From Rhizobium hidalgonense (lineage in GTDB: Bacteria > Pseudomonadota > Alphaproteobacteria > Rhizobiales > Rhizobiaceae): 64,000 nt of DNA. Below the pieces are notes generated by a model, which saw nothing but the letters and a program-made list of their open reading frames with translations, made no database searches and was not told the DNA's origin. A program made the position numbers and the translations under genes. The stretch covers positions 124,001-188,000 of the forward strand of contig NZ_LODW01000116.1 of NCBI RefSeq assembly GCF_002914525.1, given 5' to 3'. Within the stretch, counting starts at the first letter, position 1, and each line of letters opens with the position of its first letter. Shown in pieces: positions 19,301-27,725 of this stretch.

Positions 19301-19762
19301 CCCGGCATGAACGGCTGGCAGCTCGTCTCGCGCCTGCGCGAGGCCGGCCAGACGGCGCCGATGCTGATGCTTTCTGCGAATATCGGCGATGCGGCGGTTC
19401 TCGGCGACAGTGACGACAGCCACAATGATGCGATCGGCAAGCCGGTCGACATCCGCCAGCTCCGCGATAAGCTCGCTTTGCATCTTGGCGTGAAGTGGAT
19501 CTATGCCGACGTAGCAGCAGCCATTTCTGTCAAGACTGTAACGCCGATGCTGAGCCCCGGTGCTGCGCATGTGCAGGAATTGCTGCGGCTCGGCGAGATC
19601 GGCTATATCAGAGGCATCGAAGCCAAACTTTCCGATCTTGCCAAGGTGGAGGCAAATCAGCCATTCACCGAGAAACTCTACGCCTATGTCGCCGCCTTCG
19701 ATCTCGCCGGCTTCATGACCTTCCTGCACGACTTCGACGAAAAGGTGGAATCCATTGGCTGA
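16376..19762 (+). CDS. Hybrid sensor kinase with nucleobase-permease-like sensor domain
   Basis: A 1128-residue fusion. Residues ~30-500 form a polytopic membrane domain resembling the cytosine/purine/allantoin permease family. A cysteine-rich segment follows (~503-542: CSVCEHPFEPEDMAWC, then CSLCCSLDSRCHDMC), possibly zinc-binding, then two more membrane helices and a coiled coil. The kinase core has the phospho-acceptor H686 in GLSHELRTPLN, N-box NLLSNAIKF and G-box DTGRGIAEKD. A receiver domain with D972 (LVDILMPGMNG) comes next, then a tail of about 100 residues. GGAAG precedes the ATG. The next gene, a response regulator, overlaps by 8 bp. The ligand is unknown; a nitrogenous base, allantoin or urea is plausible given the neighbours. 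Confidence 0.9.
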   Translation: MAARQRIIPVRREYNRWVANQTLEDYALRFTAKSARHFSSQRIAQTAIGAISFLALEAIGGAITLSYGTTNAFYAIIVASLAMLAIGLPISRYAIRHGVDIDLLTRGAGFGYIGSTITSLIYASFTFMLFAIEASIMSGALELTLGIPLWIGYILSAVMVIPLVTHGVRLISKFQLMTQPFWIVLNILPFIFIAFMDWEKFDLWRAFAGIRHASGPPGTVADFDLVEFGAASAVILALMSQIGEQADFLRFLPPEPRRKWRHRLAVFLAGPGWVVIGAPKLLAGSFLVVLTFASGVPVDRAADPAQMYLTAFGYMVPWHNAALLLMAAFVVVSQLKINVMNAYAGSLAWSNFFSRLTHSHPGRVIWLVFNVAIALLLMELGIYRLLEETLGIFSIIAMAWLCTIFADLFINKPLGLAPPGIEFKRAHLYDINPVGLGAMTLSATVSLIAHFGAFGAIAASLAPYITLVVTLIAAPALAWATKGRFYLARKPRRSWKNLTSITCSVCEHPFEPEDMAWCPAYAAPICSLCCSLDSRCHDMCKPAARLNAQVGTVAKALLPETVLGKLTTRLGRYGIAVVLALTAIGAILAMIAHQVAAASPETAEVVNRTILIVFFVFSVISGVVCWFYVLAHDSRVVAEEESSRQNTLLLKEIAAHKKTDTALQNAKETAEAANRAKSRYVVGLSHELRTPLNAVLGYAQILERDETIPPPRQSSIKVIRRSAEHLSGLIDGLLDISKIEAGRLQVYSNEINIQDFLDQIVDMFRPQAQAKGLAFVHQRSSALPQFVRTDEKRLRQILVNLLSNAIKFTDEGRVTFDVGYRNQVATFTVTDTGRGIAEKDLSRIYEPFQRGEAESVRPMPGLGLGLTITRLLTNTLGGEISVSSIKDEGSTFRVRLMLSAVMRAVAAAPQEKRVVGYDGPRRTIVVVDDNEDHREMMREILAPLDFIVLTAAGGAECLTLIDGIIPDLFLVDILMPGMNGWQLVSRLREAGQTAPMLMLSANIGDAAVLGDSDDSHNDAIGKPVDIRQLRDKLALHLGVKWIYADVAAAISVKTVTPMLSPGAAHVQELLRLGEIGYIRGIEAKLSDLAKVEANQPFTEKLYAYVAAFDLAGFMTFLHDFDEKVESIG

Positions 19763-20672
19763 GCCGGCCCTCCCCCGCGACATCGTTCTGCTCGTTGACG
19801 ACTCGCCCGAAGCATTGGGCTTCCTGACCGACGCGCTCGAACAATCCGGCTTTTCCGTGCTGATCGCCACGTCAGGCACTGCAGCACTCGGCATCGTCGA
19901 GCGTATCACACCCGATCTCATTCTGCTCGACGCCGTCATGCCCGCCATGGATGGCTTCGAGACCTGCCGCAGGCTGAAGGCGAATGCTGCGGTGGCGCAG
20001 GTTCCCGTCATCTTCATGACCGGTCTGACCGAGACCGAGCATGTGGTGCACGCGCTGGAATCCGGCGGCGTCGATTATCTCGCCAAGCCGATCAATATCG
20101 ACGAATTGCGCGCCCGCATCCGTGTCCATCTGCGCAACGCCCGCTCGGCCCAAAGCGCCCGCGTCGCGCTCGATGCCGCCGGTCGCCATCTGCTGGCGGT
20201 CAAAGGTGACGGCGCCATCCATTGGTCGACGCCGCAGGCAACACGGCTGGTCAATGCCGCCATGGGCAGCGATGACGGCATGGAAATCGTCGTCCGCCAT
20301 ATTTCCGGCTGGATGGGCGAGCGCGCAGGCGCAGCGCGAGACGGCATCATCTCGATCGCCCATGCCGGCCAGGCGGCGCTGCAGCTCGCCTTCCTCGGCG
20401 CGATCGGCCCGGACGAATACCTCTTCCGCCTCACCGCCGCCAATCAGCGCAGCGACGACGAGATGCTGCGCCAGCGCTTCTCGCTCACCCAGCGCGAATC
20501 CGAAGTGTTGCTCTGGATCTCCAAGGGCAAGGCCAACCGCGACATTGGCGAAATACTGGGACTGTCGGCGCGCACCGTGAACAAGCACCTCGAACAGATC
20601 TATGTGAAGCTCGGCGTCGAGAACCGGGCATCGGCCGCCGTGAAGGCGACGCATGTGCTGCACGAGATGTGA
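19755..20672 (+). CDS. LuxR/NarL-type response regulator paired with the hybrid kinase
   Basis: A 305-residue regulator with an N-terminal receiver domain (acid pair VDDSPE, phospho-acceptor D59 in LLDAVMPAMDG, AKPI lysine), a middle linker, and a C-terminal LuxR-type helix-turn-helix (LTQRESEVLLWISKGKANRDIGE, then LSARTVNKHLEQIYVKLGV). The start is TTG at 19755, with AAGGTGG about 8 bp upstream, inside the end of the kinase gene, so the two are translationally coupled. It probably activates transcription on phosphorylation. Target genes are not visible; the neighbouring urt/ure or bra genes are candidates. Confidence 0.92.
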   Translation: MAEPALPRDIVLLVDDSPEALGFLTDALEQSGFSVLIATSGTAALGIVERITPDLILLDAVMPAMDGFETCRRLKANAAVAQVPVIFMTGLTETEHVVHALESGGVDYLAKPINIDELRARIRVHLRNARSAQSARVALDAAGRHLLAVKGDGAIHWSTPQATRLVNAAMGSDDGMEIVVRHISGWMGERAGAARDGIISIAHAGQAALQLAFLGAIGPDEYLFRLTAANQRSDDEMLRQRFSLTQRESEVLLWISKGKANRDIGEILGLSARTVNKHLEQIYVKLGVENRASAAVKATHVLHEM

Positions 20673-20799
20673 GGGATTTGGGCGGCGTCACCGCCGGGAT
20701 TGCCGAGGGCGTTCGTGACGGCCGGCAATTGACGGAAATCGTCGGCGGCAGATAAGCGGCACGGAGACCGACGGAAATTCAATTCTCCCCAGAACGAAA

Positions 20800-20823
20800 G
20801 AAGCCCGGCCGGAACCGGGCTTC
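20800..20823 (-). terminator. Intrinsic terminator of braC / bra operon
   Basis: Inverted repeat with 9-bp arms (20800-20808 and 20815-20823) around a 6-nt loop, 34 bp beyond the braC stop. Read on the minus strand it is followed by TTTCGTTCT. It ends the bra transcript before the convergent response-regulator gene. Confidence 0.8.
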
Positions 20824-20856
20824 GATCAGATCATCGTGCCAATAGGCAAGCTGAAC

Positions 20857-21981
20857 TTACTTTGCGTCCTGCGGGACGTAGGTGTACTTGCCGTCCGCGC
20901 CCTTCTTCCATTCGTACATGATGTAGCCGGGGATCTTCGGGTCGCCCTTTTCGTCGAACGAAATGTCGCCGAGAACCGTCGGGAACGGACCCTTTTCCTT
21001 CATGGCCGTGGCAACGGCTTCAGGATCCACCGAACCGGCAGCCTTGGCCGCTCCCGCAATCGCCTGCATCGCGGCGTAGGAGTAAAGCGTGTAGGCTTCC
21101 GGGTTGAAACCGGCGGCCTTGAACTTTTCGACGAGCTCCTTGTTCGCCGGGTTCAGCGTCGGGTCGGGGCCGAAGGTGTTCAGCGTACCGGCGACAGCGT
21201 CACCAGCGATCGAGGCGAGTTCGTTCGAAACGATACCGTCGCCCGAAACCAGCGTTGCCTTCAGGCCCTGGTCTGCCGCCTGACGGATGATGAGACCGGC
21301 TTCGGTGTGCAGACCGCCCCAATAGATGATCGAGACGCCGGCTTCCTTCATCTTGGCGATGAGGGCGGAGAAGTCCTTGTCGCCGACGTTGATGCCTTCG
21401 TACATGACTTCCGTCAGACCGGCGGCATTCATCGCCTTCTTGGTTTCGTCGGCAAGACCCTGACCGTAGGGGGTCTTGTCGTGAACGACGGCGATCTTGG
21501 CATCCTTGAAGTGGTCGGCAAGATACTTGCCGGCGATGGCGCCCTGCTGGTCGTCACGGCCGCAGGTGCGGAACGTGTTCCAGAGACCGCGCTCAGTGAA
21601 CTTCGGGTTGGTAGCGGCCGGGGTGATTTCGAGAATGCCGTTTTCGGCATAGACTTCCGAAGCCGGGATGGAAACGCCCGAGTTGAAGTGGCCGATGACG
21701 AACTTGACGCCGTCAGCAACGAATTTGTTGGCGACCGAGATGCCCTGCTTCGGGTCGGAGACGTCGTCGCCGAGCTCAATCTTGATCTGCTCGCCGTTGA
21801 TGCCGCCAGCAGCGTTGATGTCGGCAGCCGCCTGCTCGGCGCCCTTCTGGAGCTGAGCGCCGAACGCAGCGTTCGGGCCGGTCAGCGGACCAGCGACAGC
21901 GATGAGAACGTCGGCCCACGCATTGCCGCTGAAGGCGACCATCGCCGTCAGAGCCACTGCCGACAGAAGAGACTTCTTCAT
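20857..21981 (-). CDS. braC: Branched-chain/broad-range amino-acid binding protein BraC
   Basis: Periplasmic binding protein of the LivJ/BraC type, 374 residues, with signal peptide MKKSLLSAVALTAMVAFSGNAWA and the family motifs AVAGPLTGPNAAFGAQ, GHFNSGVSIPASEVYAENG and FRTCGRDDQQGA. It stands last in the minus-strand bra cluster, 120 bp after the DUF6867-type gene; this order (DEFG-C) is known for the R. leguminosarum Bra system, which moves many L-amino acids including GABA and matters in nodules. A terminator follows. The 120-bp gap could hold its own promoter. Confidence 0.93.
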   Translation of the reverse strand: MKKSLLSAVALTAMVAFSGNAWADVLIAVAGPLTGPNAAFGAQLQKGAEQAAADINAAGGINGEQIKIELGDDVSDPKQGISVANKFVADGVKFVIGHFNSGVSIPASEVYAENGILEITPAATNPKFTERGLWNTFRTCGRDDQQGAIAGKYLADHFKDAKIAVVHDKTPYGQGLADETKKAMNAAGLTEVMYEGINVGDKDFSALIAKMKEAGVSIIYWGGLHTEAGLIIRQAADQGLKATLVSGDGIVSNELASIAGDAVAGTLNTFGPDPTLNPANKELVEKFKAAGFNPEAYTLYSYAAMQAIAGAAKAAGSVDPEAVATAMKEKGPFPTVLGDISFDEKGDPKIPGYIMYEWKKGADGKYTYVPQDAK

Positions 21982-22101
21982 ATTGTTACTCCCAATTTTT
22001 GGGCGGGTTCCGGTCCAAGGCCCGGCGCACTACCCACCATTGACTGCGCCAGGAAAGCTGTTCCACTCTGAAGGCAATTCATGCCTAGTTTCAACGGACT
22101 G

Positions 22102-22455
22102 TCAATGTTTCTCCTTCCACGAAAACGCGGAAGTTTTTTCGTACAGCCAGTAATAGTTGTTGACCATCTGATTGGTGCGGCGAAAGCGGAAGCCCGCCGT
22201 CGAGAAGACCAGCAGCGTCACGAAATCGATGCCGTAGTAGACGGCGTCGAGCATCGGCCCGTTGAACAAGGCGTGGTGCAGAAACTGCATCGCCCAGGCC
22301 AGCAGGAAGGTGTAGATCACGGCTAGCGGATAATTGTTCCAGCCGTCAGCAACCGCCTTGCCGGCTCGCCAGGCCGTCCAAAAGCCGATCAGCACGACGA
22401 GGACACGAATGACCACTCGGACACCGACATCGCTTTCGAAGAAAAGTCCCTGCAT
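22102..22455 (-). CDS. DUF6867-type small membrane protein of the bra operon
   Basis: A 117-residue protein with an N-terminal helix (VVIRVLVVLIGFWTAWRAG), a second hydrophobic segment (YPLAVIYTFLLAWAMQFLHH) and a third around AVYYGIDFVTLLVFSTAGF. It resembles a family of short membrane proteins found next to amino-acid ABC transporters in rhizobia (DUF6867). It lies 18 bp after braG and is presumably co-transcribed. Function is unknown; a small accessory subunit is possible but unproven. Confidence 0.75.
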   Translation of the reverse strand: MQGLFFESDVGVRVVIRVLVVLIGFWTAWRAGKAVADGWNNYPLAVIYTFLLAWAMQFLHHALFNGPMLDAVYYGIDFVTLLVFSTAGFRFRRTNQMVNNYYWLYEKTSAFSWKEKH

Positions 22456-22473
22456 ATCAAACTCTCCTTTCGA

Positions 22474-23217
22474 CTAGTGTCTTCCGCCTTCGAGATAGGC
22501 GGCGCGGACCTCGGGATTGGCGAGCAGTTCCTTGCCGGAGCCGCTCATCGTCACCTTGCCGTTCACCATCACGTAAGCGCGGTGCGAAAGCCTGAGGGCC
22601 GCGAATGCGTTCTGCTCGACGAGGAATACGGTCAGCCCTTCCTGTTCATTGAGCTTGCGGATCGCCTCGAAGATGCCCTTGACGATCAGCGGCGCAAGGC
22701 CGAGTGAAGGTTCGTCGAGCAACAGCAGCTTCGGCCGCGCCATCAGCGCCCGGCCAATCGACAGCATCTGCTGCTCGCCGCCCGAAAGCGTGCCGCCGCG
22801 CTGGGCGTGACGTTCTTTCAGACGCGGGAAGAGCGCAAAGATCTTCTCGACGTCTTCGGCAAAATATTTGAGGTTGTCGAGACCGGCGCCCATCTGGAGA
22901 TTTTCCAGAACCGTCATGCGCGGAAAGATGCGGCGTCCCTCAGGCGACTGCGCAATGCGCAGGCGAGCGATTTCGTGGGTCGGCATGCGGGTGATGTCGC
23001 GGCCCTCGAAGACCACCGAGCCGGTGCGGGCTTGCGGGCTGCCGCAGATCGTCATCATCAGCGTCGACTTGCCGGCGCCGTTGGCGCCGATCAGGCTGAC
23101 GATTTCACCTTTGTTGACATTCACGTCGACGCCGGCCAGCGCACGGATATTGCCATAATAGGTTTCTACGCCGTTGACCTGAAGGAGCGGTTGACCCGTC
23201 ATTACTTCGTCGCCCAT
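22474..23217 (-). CDS. braG: Amino-acid ABC transporter ATPase BraG (LivF)
   Basis: 247-residue ATPase of the LivF type: Walker A GANGAGKST, signature LSGGEQQMLSIGRALM, Walker B LLLLDEPSLGLAP, and the switch region FLVEQNA. Its ATG overlaps the braF stop in TGATG, so the pair is translationally coupled. It energises import with BraF for the BraDE channel. Confidence 0.95.
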   Translation of the reverse strand: MGDEVMTGQPLLQVNGVETYYGNIRALAGVDVNVNKGEIVSLIGANGAGKSTLMMTICGSPQARTGSVVFEGRDITRMPTHEIARLRIAQSPEGRRIFPRMTVLENLQMGAGLDNLKYFAEDVEKIFALFPRLKERHAQRGGTLSGGEQQMLSIGRALMARPKLLLLDEPSLGLAPLIVKGIFEAIRKLNEQEGLTVFLVEQNAFAALRLSHRAYVMVNGKVTMSGSGKELLANPEVRAAYLEGGRH

Positions 23218-24092
23218 CAGTTTGCGCCTCCTTCGAGCTGCTCGACGGTTGCGATCACCTCTTCCACTTCTTCATCCTCGACGCCGAGATAGGCTGCGAT
23301 GACCTTCGGATCGTTCTTCACGTGCTCAGGCGTGCCATCGGAAATCTTCTGGCCGTATTCGAGCACCACGACGTGGTCGGAGATTTCCATGACCACCGAC
23401 ATGTCGTGCTCGATGAGCAGGATAGATGTTCCGGTTTCGGCGCGGATGCTCTGCAGCAGCGCATTGAGCGTTGCCGACTCCCGCGGGTTCAGGCCTGCGG
23501 CCGGTTCGTCCAGGCAAAGCAGCTCGGGGCCGGTACACATGGCGCGGGCGATCTCGAGACGCCGCTGAGCGCCATAGGGCAGATCGCCCGCCGGATCGTC
23601 GGCACGGTCGATCAGATCGGCCTTCTCAAGCCAATGGCGCGCCAGCTCGATCGATGCGGCCGCCTCTCGCTTGTAGGGACCGATGCCGATGAGGCCGAGG
23701 ATCGTATAACCCGACGCCTTCATCAGCTTGTTGTGCTGGGCGACGAGCAGGTTTTCGAGAACCGTCAGGCCGGAGAACAGCCGGATGTTCTGGAAGGTTC
23801 GCGCCACCTTGGCTTCTTTGGTGATGCGAAAGTCCGGGAGACGCTCCAGCAGATACTGCTTGCCGCTTCTCTGGTTGAGCGTGATCATCCCCATCGTCGG
23901 CTTATAGAAGCCGGTGATGCAGTTGAAGACGGTGGTCTTGCCGGCGCCGTTCGGCCCGATCAGCGCGGTGATGTCGCCGCGCTTGGCTTCGAAAGAGAAG
24001 TCGTTGATGGCCATCAGGCCGCCGAACTTCATCGACAGGTGCTCGACCTTGAGCAGCGTATCGCTTGATATTGTGTTGGTAACGGGGCTCAT
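23217..24092 (-). CDS. braF: Amino-acid ABC transporter ATPase BraF (LivG)
   Basis: 291-residue ATPase of the LivG type: Walker A GPNGAGKTT, the family-typical RTFQNIRLFSGLTVLENLLVA segment, signature region LPYGAQRRLEIARAM, Walker B LLCLDEPAAGLNP, switch LLIEHDMSVVM. The start used is the ATG at 24092, which overlaps the braE stop as TGATG; a TTG one codon upstream is less likely. A C-terminal acidic tail (DEEVEEVIATVEQLEG) is longer than in many LivG proteins. Confidence 0.95.
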   Translation of the reverse strand: MSPVTNTISSDTLLKVEHLSMKFGGLMAINDFSFEAKRGDITALIGPNGAGKTTVFNCITGFYKPTMGMITLNQRSGKQYLLERLPDFRITKEAKVARTFQNIRLFSGLTVLENLLVAQHNKLMKASGYTILGLIGIGPYKREAAASIELARHWLEKADLIDRADDPAGDLPYGAQRRLEIARAMCTGPELLCLDEPAAGLNPRESATLNALLQSIRAETGTSILLIEHDMSVVMEISDHVVVLEYGQKISDGTPEHVKNDPKVIAAYLGVEDEEVEEVIATVEQLEGGAN

Positions 24093-25483
24093 CAACCGTG
24101 GCCCTCCTTGGTAAAGCTTCCGGATATTGCCTTACTTTCTTTAAGAAAGGCAGTCGGCTGACGTGAGCCCACGAAACCGCGCGGTTTGAACAGCATGACG
24201 ACGACCATGGCGAGGCCGAAGAGCAGCATGCGGTACAGTTCCGGCGTGAAATCAGGCCCGAAGACCGCTTTCAGGAAGTCCATTTCGCGCAGCGCTTCGG
24301 TACCGCCGACCATGACGATCGCAGCGATCGCGATGCCGGTCAGCGAGCCCATGCCGCCGAGAACGACAATGGCAAGAACGACCGCCGATTCCAGGAAGAT
24401 GAAGGATTCCGGCGAGACAAAACCCTGGCGCGCCGCAAAGAACGAGCCTGCGAAGCCCCCGAACATCGCACCCGTTGCAAAGGCCGTAAGTTTGGTCGTC
24501 ACCGTGTTGATCCCCAGCGAACGGCAGGCGATCTCGTCTTCGCGAAGCGCCTCCCAGGCACGCCCGATCGGCATACGGCGCAGCCGGATGGTGACGTAGG
24601 CCGTCAGCATGCAGAGCATCAGGATGAGATAGAAGAGAAAGATCTTGTAGTAGGCGGAAGACATCGGCAGATGGAAGAGCTTGGCAAAGCCGCCGGCCGT
24701 CGCATCGAAGGGAATGCCGAAGAGGGTCGCCTTCGGAATGCTCGAGATACCGAACGTTCCTCTGGTCACGTCGGTCCAGTTGATGAGGACCAGGCGGATG
24801 ATTTCACCGAAGGCGAGCGTTACGATGGCGAGGTAATCGCCCCGCAGGCGCAGCACCGGGAAGCCGAGGATGACGCCCCAGAGTGCGGCGAAGATGCCGG
24901 AAAGCGGCAGCAGCACCCAGAAGGACAGGCCGAAATAACTCGACAGTAGCGCGTAGGAATAAGCGCCGACCGCGTAGAAGGCGACGTAGCCGAGATCGAG
25001 CAGGCCGGCGAGCCCGACGACGATGTTCAGCCCCCAGGCAAGCATCACGTAGATCAGGATCTGGATGCCAAAATTGTCGACCCATTTCAGTGAGCCCTGA
25101 GCGCCGACAAGCGCCACGACCACCACCGGATAGAGCACCAGCGCAAGCAACGCGATCTTCAGGAAATGCCGATGGAAGAAGCTCTTTTCCGTCGAGATGT
25201 CGAGATCGCCCTGGCGCGCCTTGCTGAGCTTGCGGCGGTCGATATTCGGCTTGATGAAAACGACCATCGCGAAGCGGCCGATCGCGGCAACCGCGACGAA
25301 GATCGCAAGCAGTCCCCAGCGCTGGACGATGATCAGCTCGTTGTTGATGTTCTGGTCGGTCTTCAGGCCGACATAGAGAACGAACATGCCGAACGACAGG
25401 ACGGCGGCGAAAAGGGCTTCGGTAAGGCCTTTGCGGACAAGTCCGGCATCGGGCTTGCCTGCAGAATTTTCAATGTTTGCCAT
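24092..25483 (-). CDS. braE: Amino-acid ABC transporter permease BraE (LivM)
   Basis: 463-residue inner-membrane permease. The LivM core starts near residue 145 (LIYVMLAWGLNIVVGLAGLLDLGYVAFYAVGAYSY) and contains LRLRGDYLAIVTLAFGEIIR and the coupling segment GRAWEALREDEIACRSLGIN. An N-terminal extension of about 140 residues holds two or three further hydrophobic helices, as in other long LivM proteins. It is 4 bp downstream of braD and overlaps braF. Confidence 0.94.
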   Translation of the reverse strand: MANIENSAGKPDAGLVRKGLTEALFAAVLSFGMFVLYVGLKTDQNINNELIIVQRWGLLAIFVAVAAIGRFAMVVFIKPNIDRRKLSKARQGDLDISTEKSFFHRHFLKIALLALVLYPVVVVALVGAQGSLKWVDNFGIQILIYVMLAWGLNIVVGLAGLLDLGYVAFYAVGAYSYALLSSYFGLSFWVLLPLSGIFAALWGVILGFPVLRLRGDYLAIVTLAFGEIIRLVLINWTDVTRGTFGISSIPKATLFGIPFDATAGGFAKLFHLPMSSAYYKIFLFYLILMLCMLTAYVTIRLRRMPIGRAWEALREDEIACRSLGINTVTTKLTAFATGAMFGGFAGSFFAARQGFVSPESFIFLESAVVLAIVVLGGMGSLTGIAIAAIVMVGGTEALREMDFLKAVFGPDFTPELYRMLLFGLAMVVVMLFKPRGFVGSRQPTAFLKESKAISGSFTKEGHG

Positions 25484-25487
25484 GACG

Positions 25488-26390
25488 TTATACCTTCTCG
25501 ACTTCCGGCCGTCCGAGGATACCCGTCGGCTTGAAGATCAGCACGAAAGCGAGGATGGCGAAGGTCGCGACATCCTTGTACGCGATGGTGAAATAGGCCG
25601 ACCACAGCGATTCGATCAGGCCGATCATCAGCCCGCCGAGAACGGCTCCCGGCAATGAGCCGATGCCGCCGAGAACGGCTGCGGTAAAGGCCTTCACACC
25701 CGGCGTGAAGCCGTCGGCGAACGAAGCGACGCCATAATACATCAGATACATCGTGCCGGCGACGGCAGCCAGCGCCGCGCCCATGACGAAGGTGATCGAA
25801 ATCGTCTGGTCGACATTGACGCCGAGCAGCGCCGCCATCTTGCGGTCCTGCTCCGTCGCGCGCTGGGCGCGGCCAAGCGCCGTATGATTGACGATGTACC
25901 AAAAGATCGTCAGCAGCACCGCCGTGATCACGATAATGATGATCTGCTTCAGCGACACCGAGATGTTGCCGAACTGATAGACCGTGCTGACCATCGGCGG
26001 GATCGGCTTGTTGCGCGGACCCTGCGTCACCTGGATGAAGTTGGACAGCACGATCGACATGCCGATCGCCGTGATCAACGGCGCCAGGCGGAAGGAACCA
26101 CGTAGCGGCCGATAGGCGACGCGCTCGATCGTCCAATTCCACAAACTCGTCATCAGCATCGCAACGACAAGCATCGCCAGCAGCAGAACTGCCACCGGAA
26201 GACCTGCGAAGATCGATGTGAGAACGAGAAAGACGATAAGAGCGGCAAAACCACCGAGCATGAAGATATCGCCATGGGCGAAATTGATCATGCCGATAAT
26301 GCCGTAAACCATCGTATAACCAATAGCCACAAGGCCATAGATGGATCCGAGCGTCAGCCCATTGAAGAGCTGCTGGACGAAATACTCCAT
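25488..26390 (-). CDS. braD: Amino-acid ABC transporter permease BraD (LivH)
   Basis: 300-residue inner-membrane permease, first gene of the bra operon. From the ATG at 26390 it starts MEYFVQQLFNGLTLGSIYGL and has the LivH signature GMINFAHGDIFMLGGFAA and the coupling segment QRATEQDRKMAALLGVN. AGGGGA lies about 10 bp upstream of this ATG; an earlier in-frame codon at 26429 gives a poor N-terminus. The operon promoter must lie in the 537-bp gap shared with pssB. Confidence 0.95.
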   Translation of the reverse strand: MEYFVQQLFNGLTLGSIYGLVAIGYTMVYGIIGMINFAHGDIFMLGGFAALIVFLVLTSIFAGLPVAVLLLAMLVVAMLMTSLWNWTIERVAYRPLRGSFRLAPLITAIGMSIVLSNFIQVTQGPRNKPIPPMVSTVYQFGNISVSLKQIIIIVITAVLLTIFWYIVNHTALGRAQRATEQDRKMAALLGVNVDQTISITFVMGAALAAVAGTMYLMYYGVASFADGFTPGVKAFTAAVLGGIGSLPGAVLGGLMIGLIESLWSAYFTIAYKDVATFAILAFVLIFKPTGILGRPEVEKV

Positions 26391-26927
26391 ATGTCGTTTT
26401 CCCCTGGATGCGAACCGAGTAGGCTGCATCTCTTTTTGGTTCTTTGGTTCCCCGTTTCAGAGAACCTCATAGGCCGAATGCATACCGGTTTCGTTGGAAA
26501 TGTGAAGACAAAAAGGATTTACTCCGACAAATTCTTGTCCGAACAGGCCTAAGTGGCGCATTTTGAACCAAAATCCACAGAAAATCGGCAAAGAACGGCC
26601 TGTTTTTAGTCAGAAACCGCCACTGCTTTAACGATTCGCAGATATCGCCGGCGATTTCCCTCTTCCGCTTGTGGCGCAAGCTATTCCATAGAATTGGAAG
26701 ATGGCGCAAATTCAGACCCTAAGTTATCGACTTTCGCGAATACCATTTCACGCCCGGACGCCCTTCTTCGTCTGACAAGGCTGAAAACTTATGGTAGCCT
26801 CGTGGAACTGCGTTAGGGGGATGCAGAGCGCGATGGGTAACACCATATCAAGTATCTGGTGATAGGGATGGTTTGCGGATGAGCGACAGTGGGGTGCTCG
26901 GTCCGCGTGGCGAACGGCAAAAGGACA
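26391..26927. promoter_or_regulatory. Divergent control region between braD and pssB
   Basis: About 540 bp without a credible gene, distinctly AT-richer than the flanks. It must hold the bra promoter (minus strand) and the pssB promoter (plus strand). A GGTTCT (26438-26443) / AGAACC (26461-26466) inverted pair lies about 50 bp upstream of braD and could be an operator. An 80-codon minus-strand frame at 26467-26709 is not convincing as a gene. Confidence 0.5.
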
Positions 26928-27725
26928 ATGCTGAGGACATTTGAAAGGGCGGCCCTCGAAGCCGGCAAGGCCATTATCACGGTCCTGCGCGAAGGCTTCC
27001 CGGTCGCCATGAAAGCGGATGCAAGTCCGGTCACGGTCGCCGACGAGGAGGCCGAACGCATCATCCTCGCTCATCTCGCCAAGGATTATCCCGATATACC
27101 CGTCGTGGCGGAAGAATCGGTCGCCGCCGGAAAAGTTCCCGACATCGCCGGCCGCGGCTTCTTCCTGGTCGATCCTCTCGACGGCACGCGCGAATTCGTC
27201 GACGGCCGACAGGAATTCACCGTCAACATCGCTTATATCGAGAACGGCGTGCCGGTGGCCGGCATTGTCTACGCCCCGGCGCTCGGGCTTGCCTTCTCGG
27301 GCGAACGCGGCCACGCCGAACGGCTCGTCGTCACCGACAATTTTACGGTCGGCGCGCGCAGCGCAATTACCGTGCGCGAACAGCCGGACGACAGGCTGGC
27401 GCTCGCCAGCCTTCGCCACAACAGCCCCGAGACCGGAAGCTTCCTTGCCCACCACGCCATCTCCAAATGCACCAATATCGGCTCCTCGCTGAAATTCTGC
27501 CTGCTGGCCGAAGGCAAGGCCGACGTCTATCCGCGCTTCACCCGCACGATGGAATGGGACACGGCGGCCGGTGATGCGGTGCTGCGCGCCGCTGGCGGTT
27601 CGACGGTGACACTCGACGGAGCGTTGCTGACCTACGGCAAAACGGGCGCTGCCGCCGATTTCGACTTCGCGAACCCGAACTTCATCTCCTGGGGCGGCAC
27701 GAAACGCGTCCTCGAACCGGCATAG
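26928..27725 (+). CDS. pssB: CysQ-type 3'(2'),5'-bisphosphate nucleotidase / PssB
   Basis: 265-residue member of the inositol-monophosphatase/CysQ superfamily (Mg-dependent, Li-sensitive phosphatases). The metal site is intact: AEESVA, then LVDPLDGTREFVDGR, and a late EWDTAAGDAVLRAAGG. The REFVDGRQEFTVNIA context is CysQ-like, suggesting PAP hydrolysis. In R. leguminosarum bv. trifolii, pssB, an inositol-monophosphatase-like gene, stands just upstream of pssA, the same arrangement as here, so the pssB name is used. The ATG at 26928 is preceded by AAGGA; an in-frame start at 26889 is less likely. Confidence 0.88.
   Translation: MLRTFERAALEAGKAIITVLREGFPVAMKADASPVTVADEEAERIILAHLAKDYPDIPVVAEESVAAGKVPDIAGRGFFLVDPLDGTREFVDGRQEFTVNIAYIENGVPVAGIVYAPALGLAFSGERGHAERLVVTDNFTVGARSAITVREQPDDRLALASLRHNSPETGSFLAHHAISKCTNIGSSLKFCLLAEGKADVYPRFTRTMEWDTAAGDAVLRAAGGSTVTLDGALLTYGKTGAAADFDFANPNFISWGGTKRVLEPA

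Noticed and set aside
18236..20017. 593-codon minus-strand frame opposite the hybrid kinase
   Set aside because: Antisense artefact of GC-rich coding DNA; the plus strand has full kinase and receiver motifs here.
26467..26709. 80-codon minus-strand frame between braD and pssB
   Set aside because: Arg/Phe-rich composition, no start signal, overlaps the expected bra promoter.
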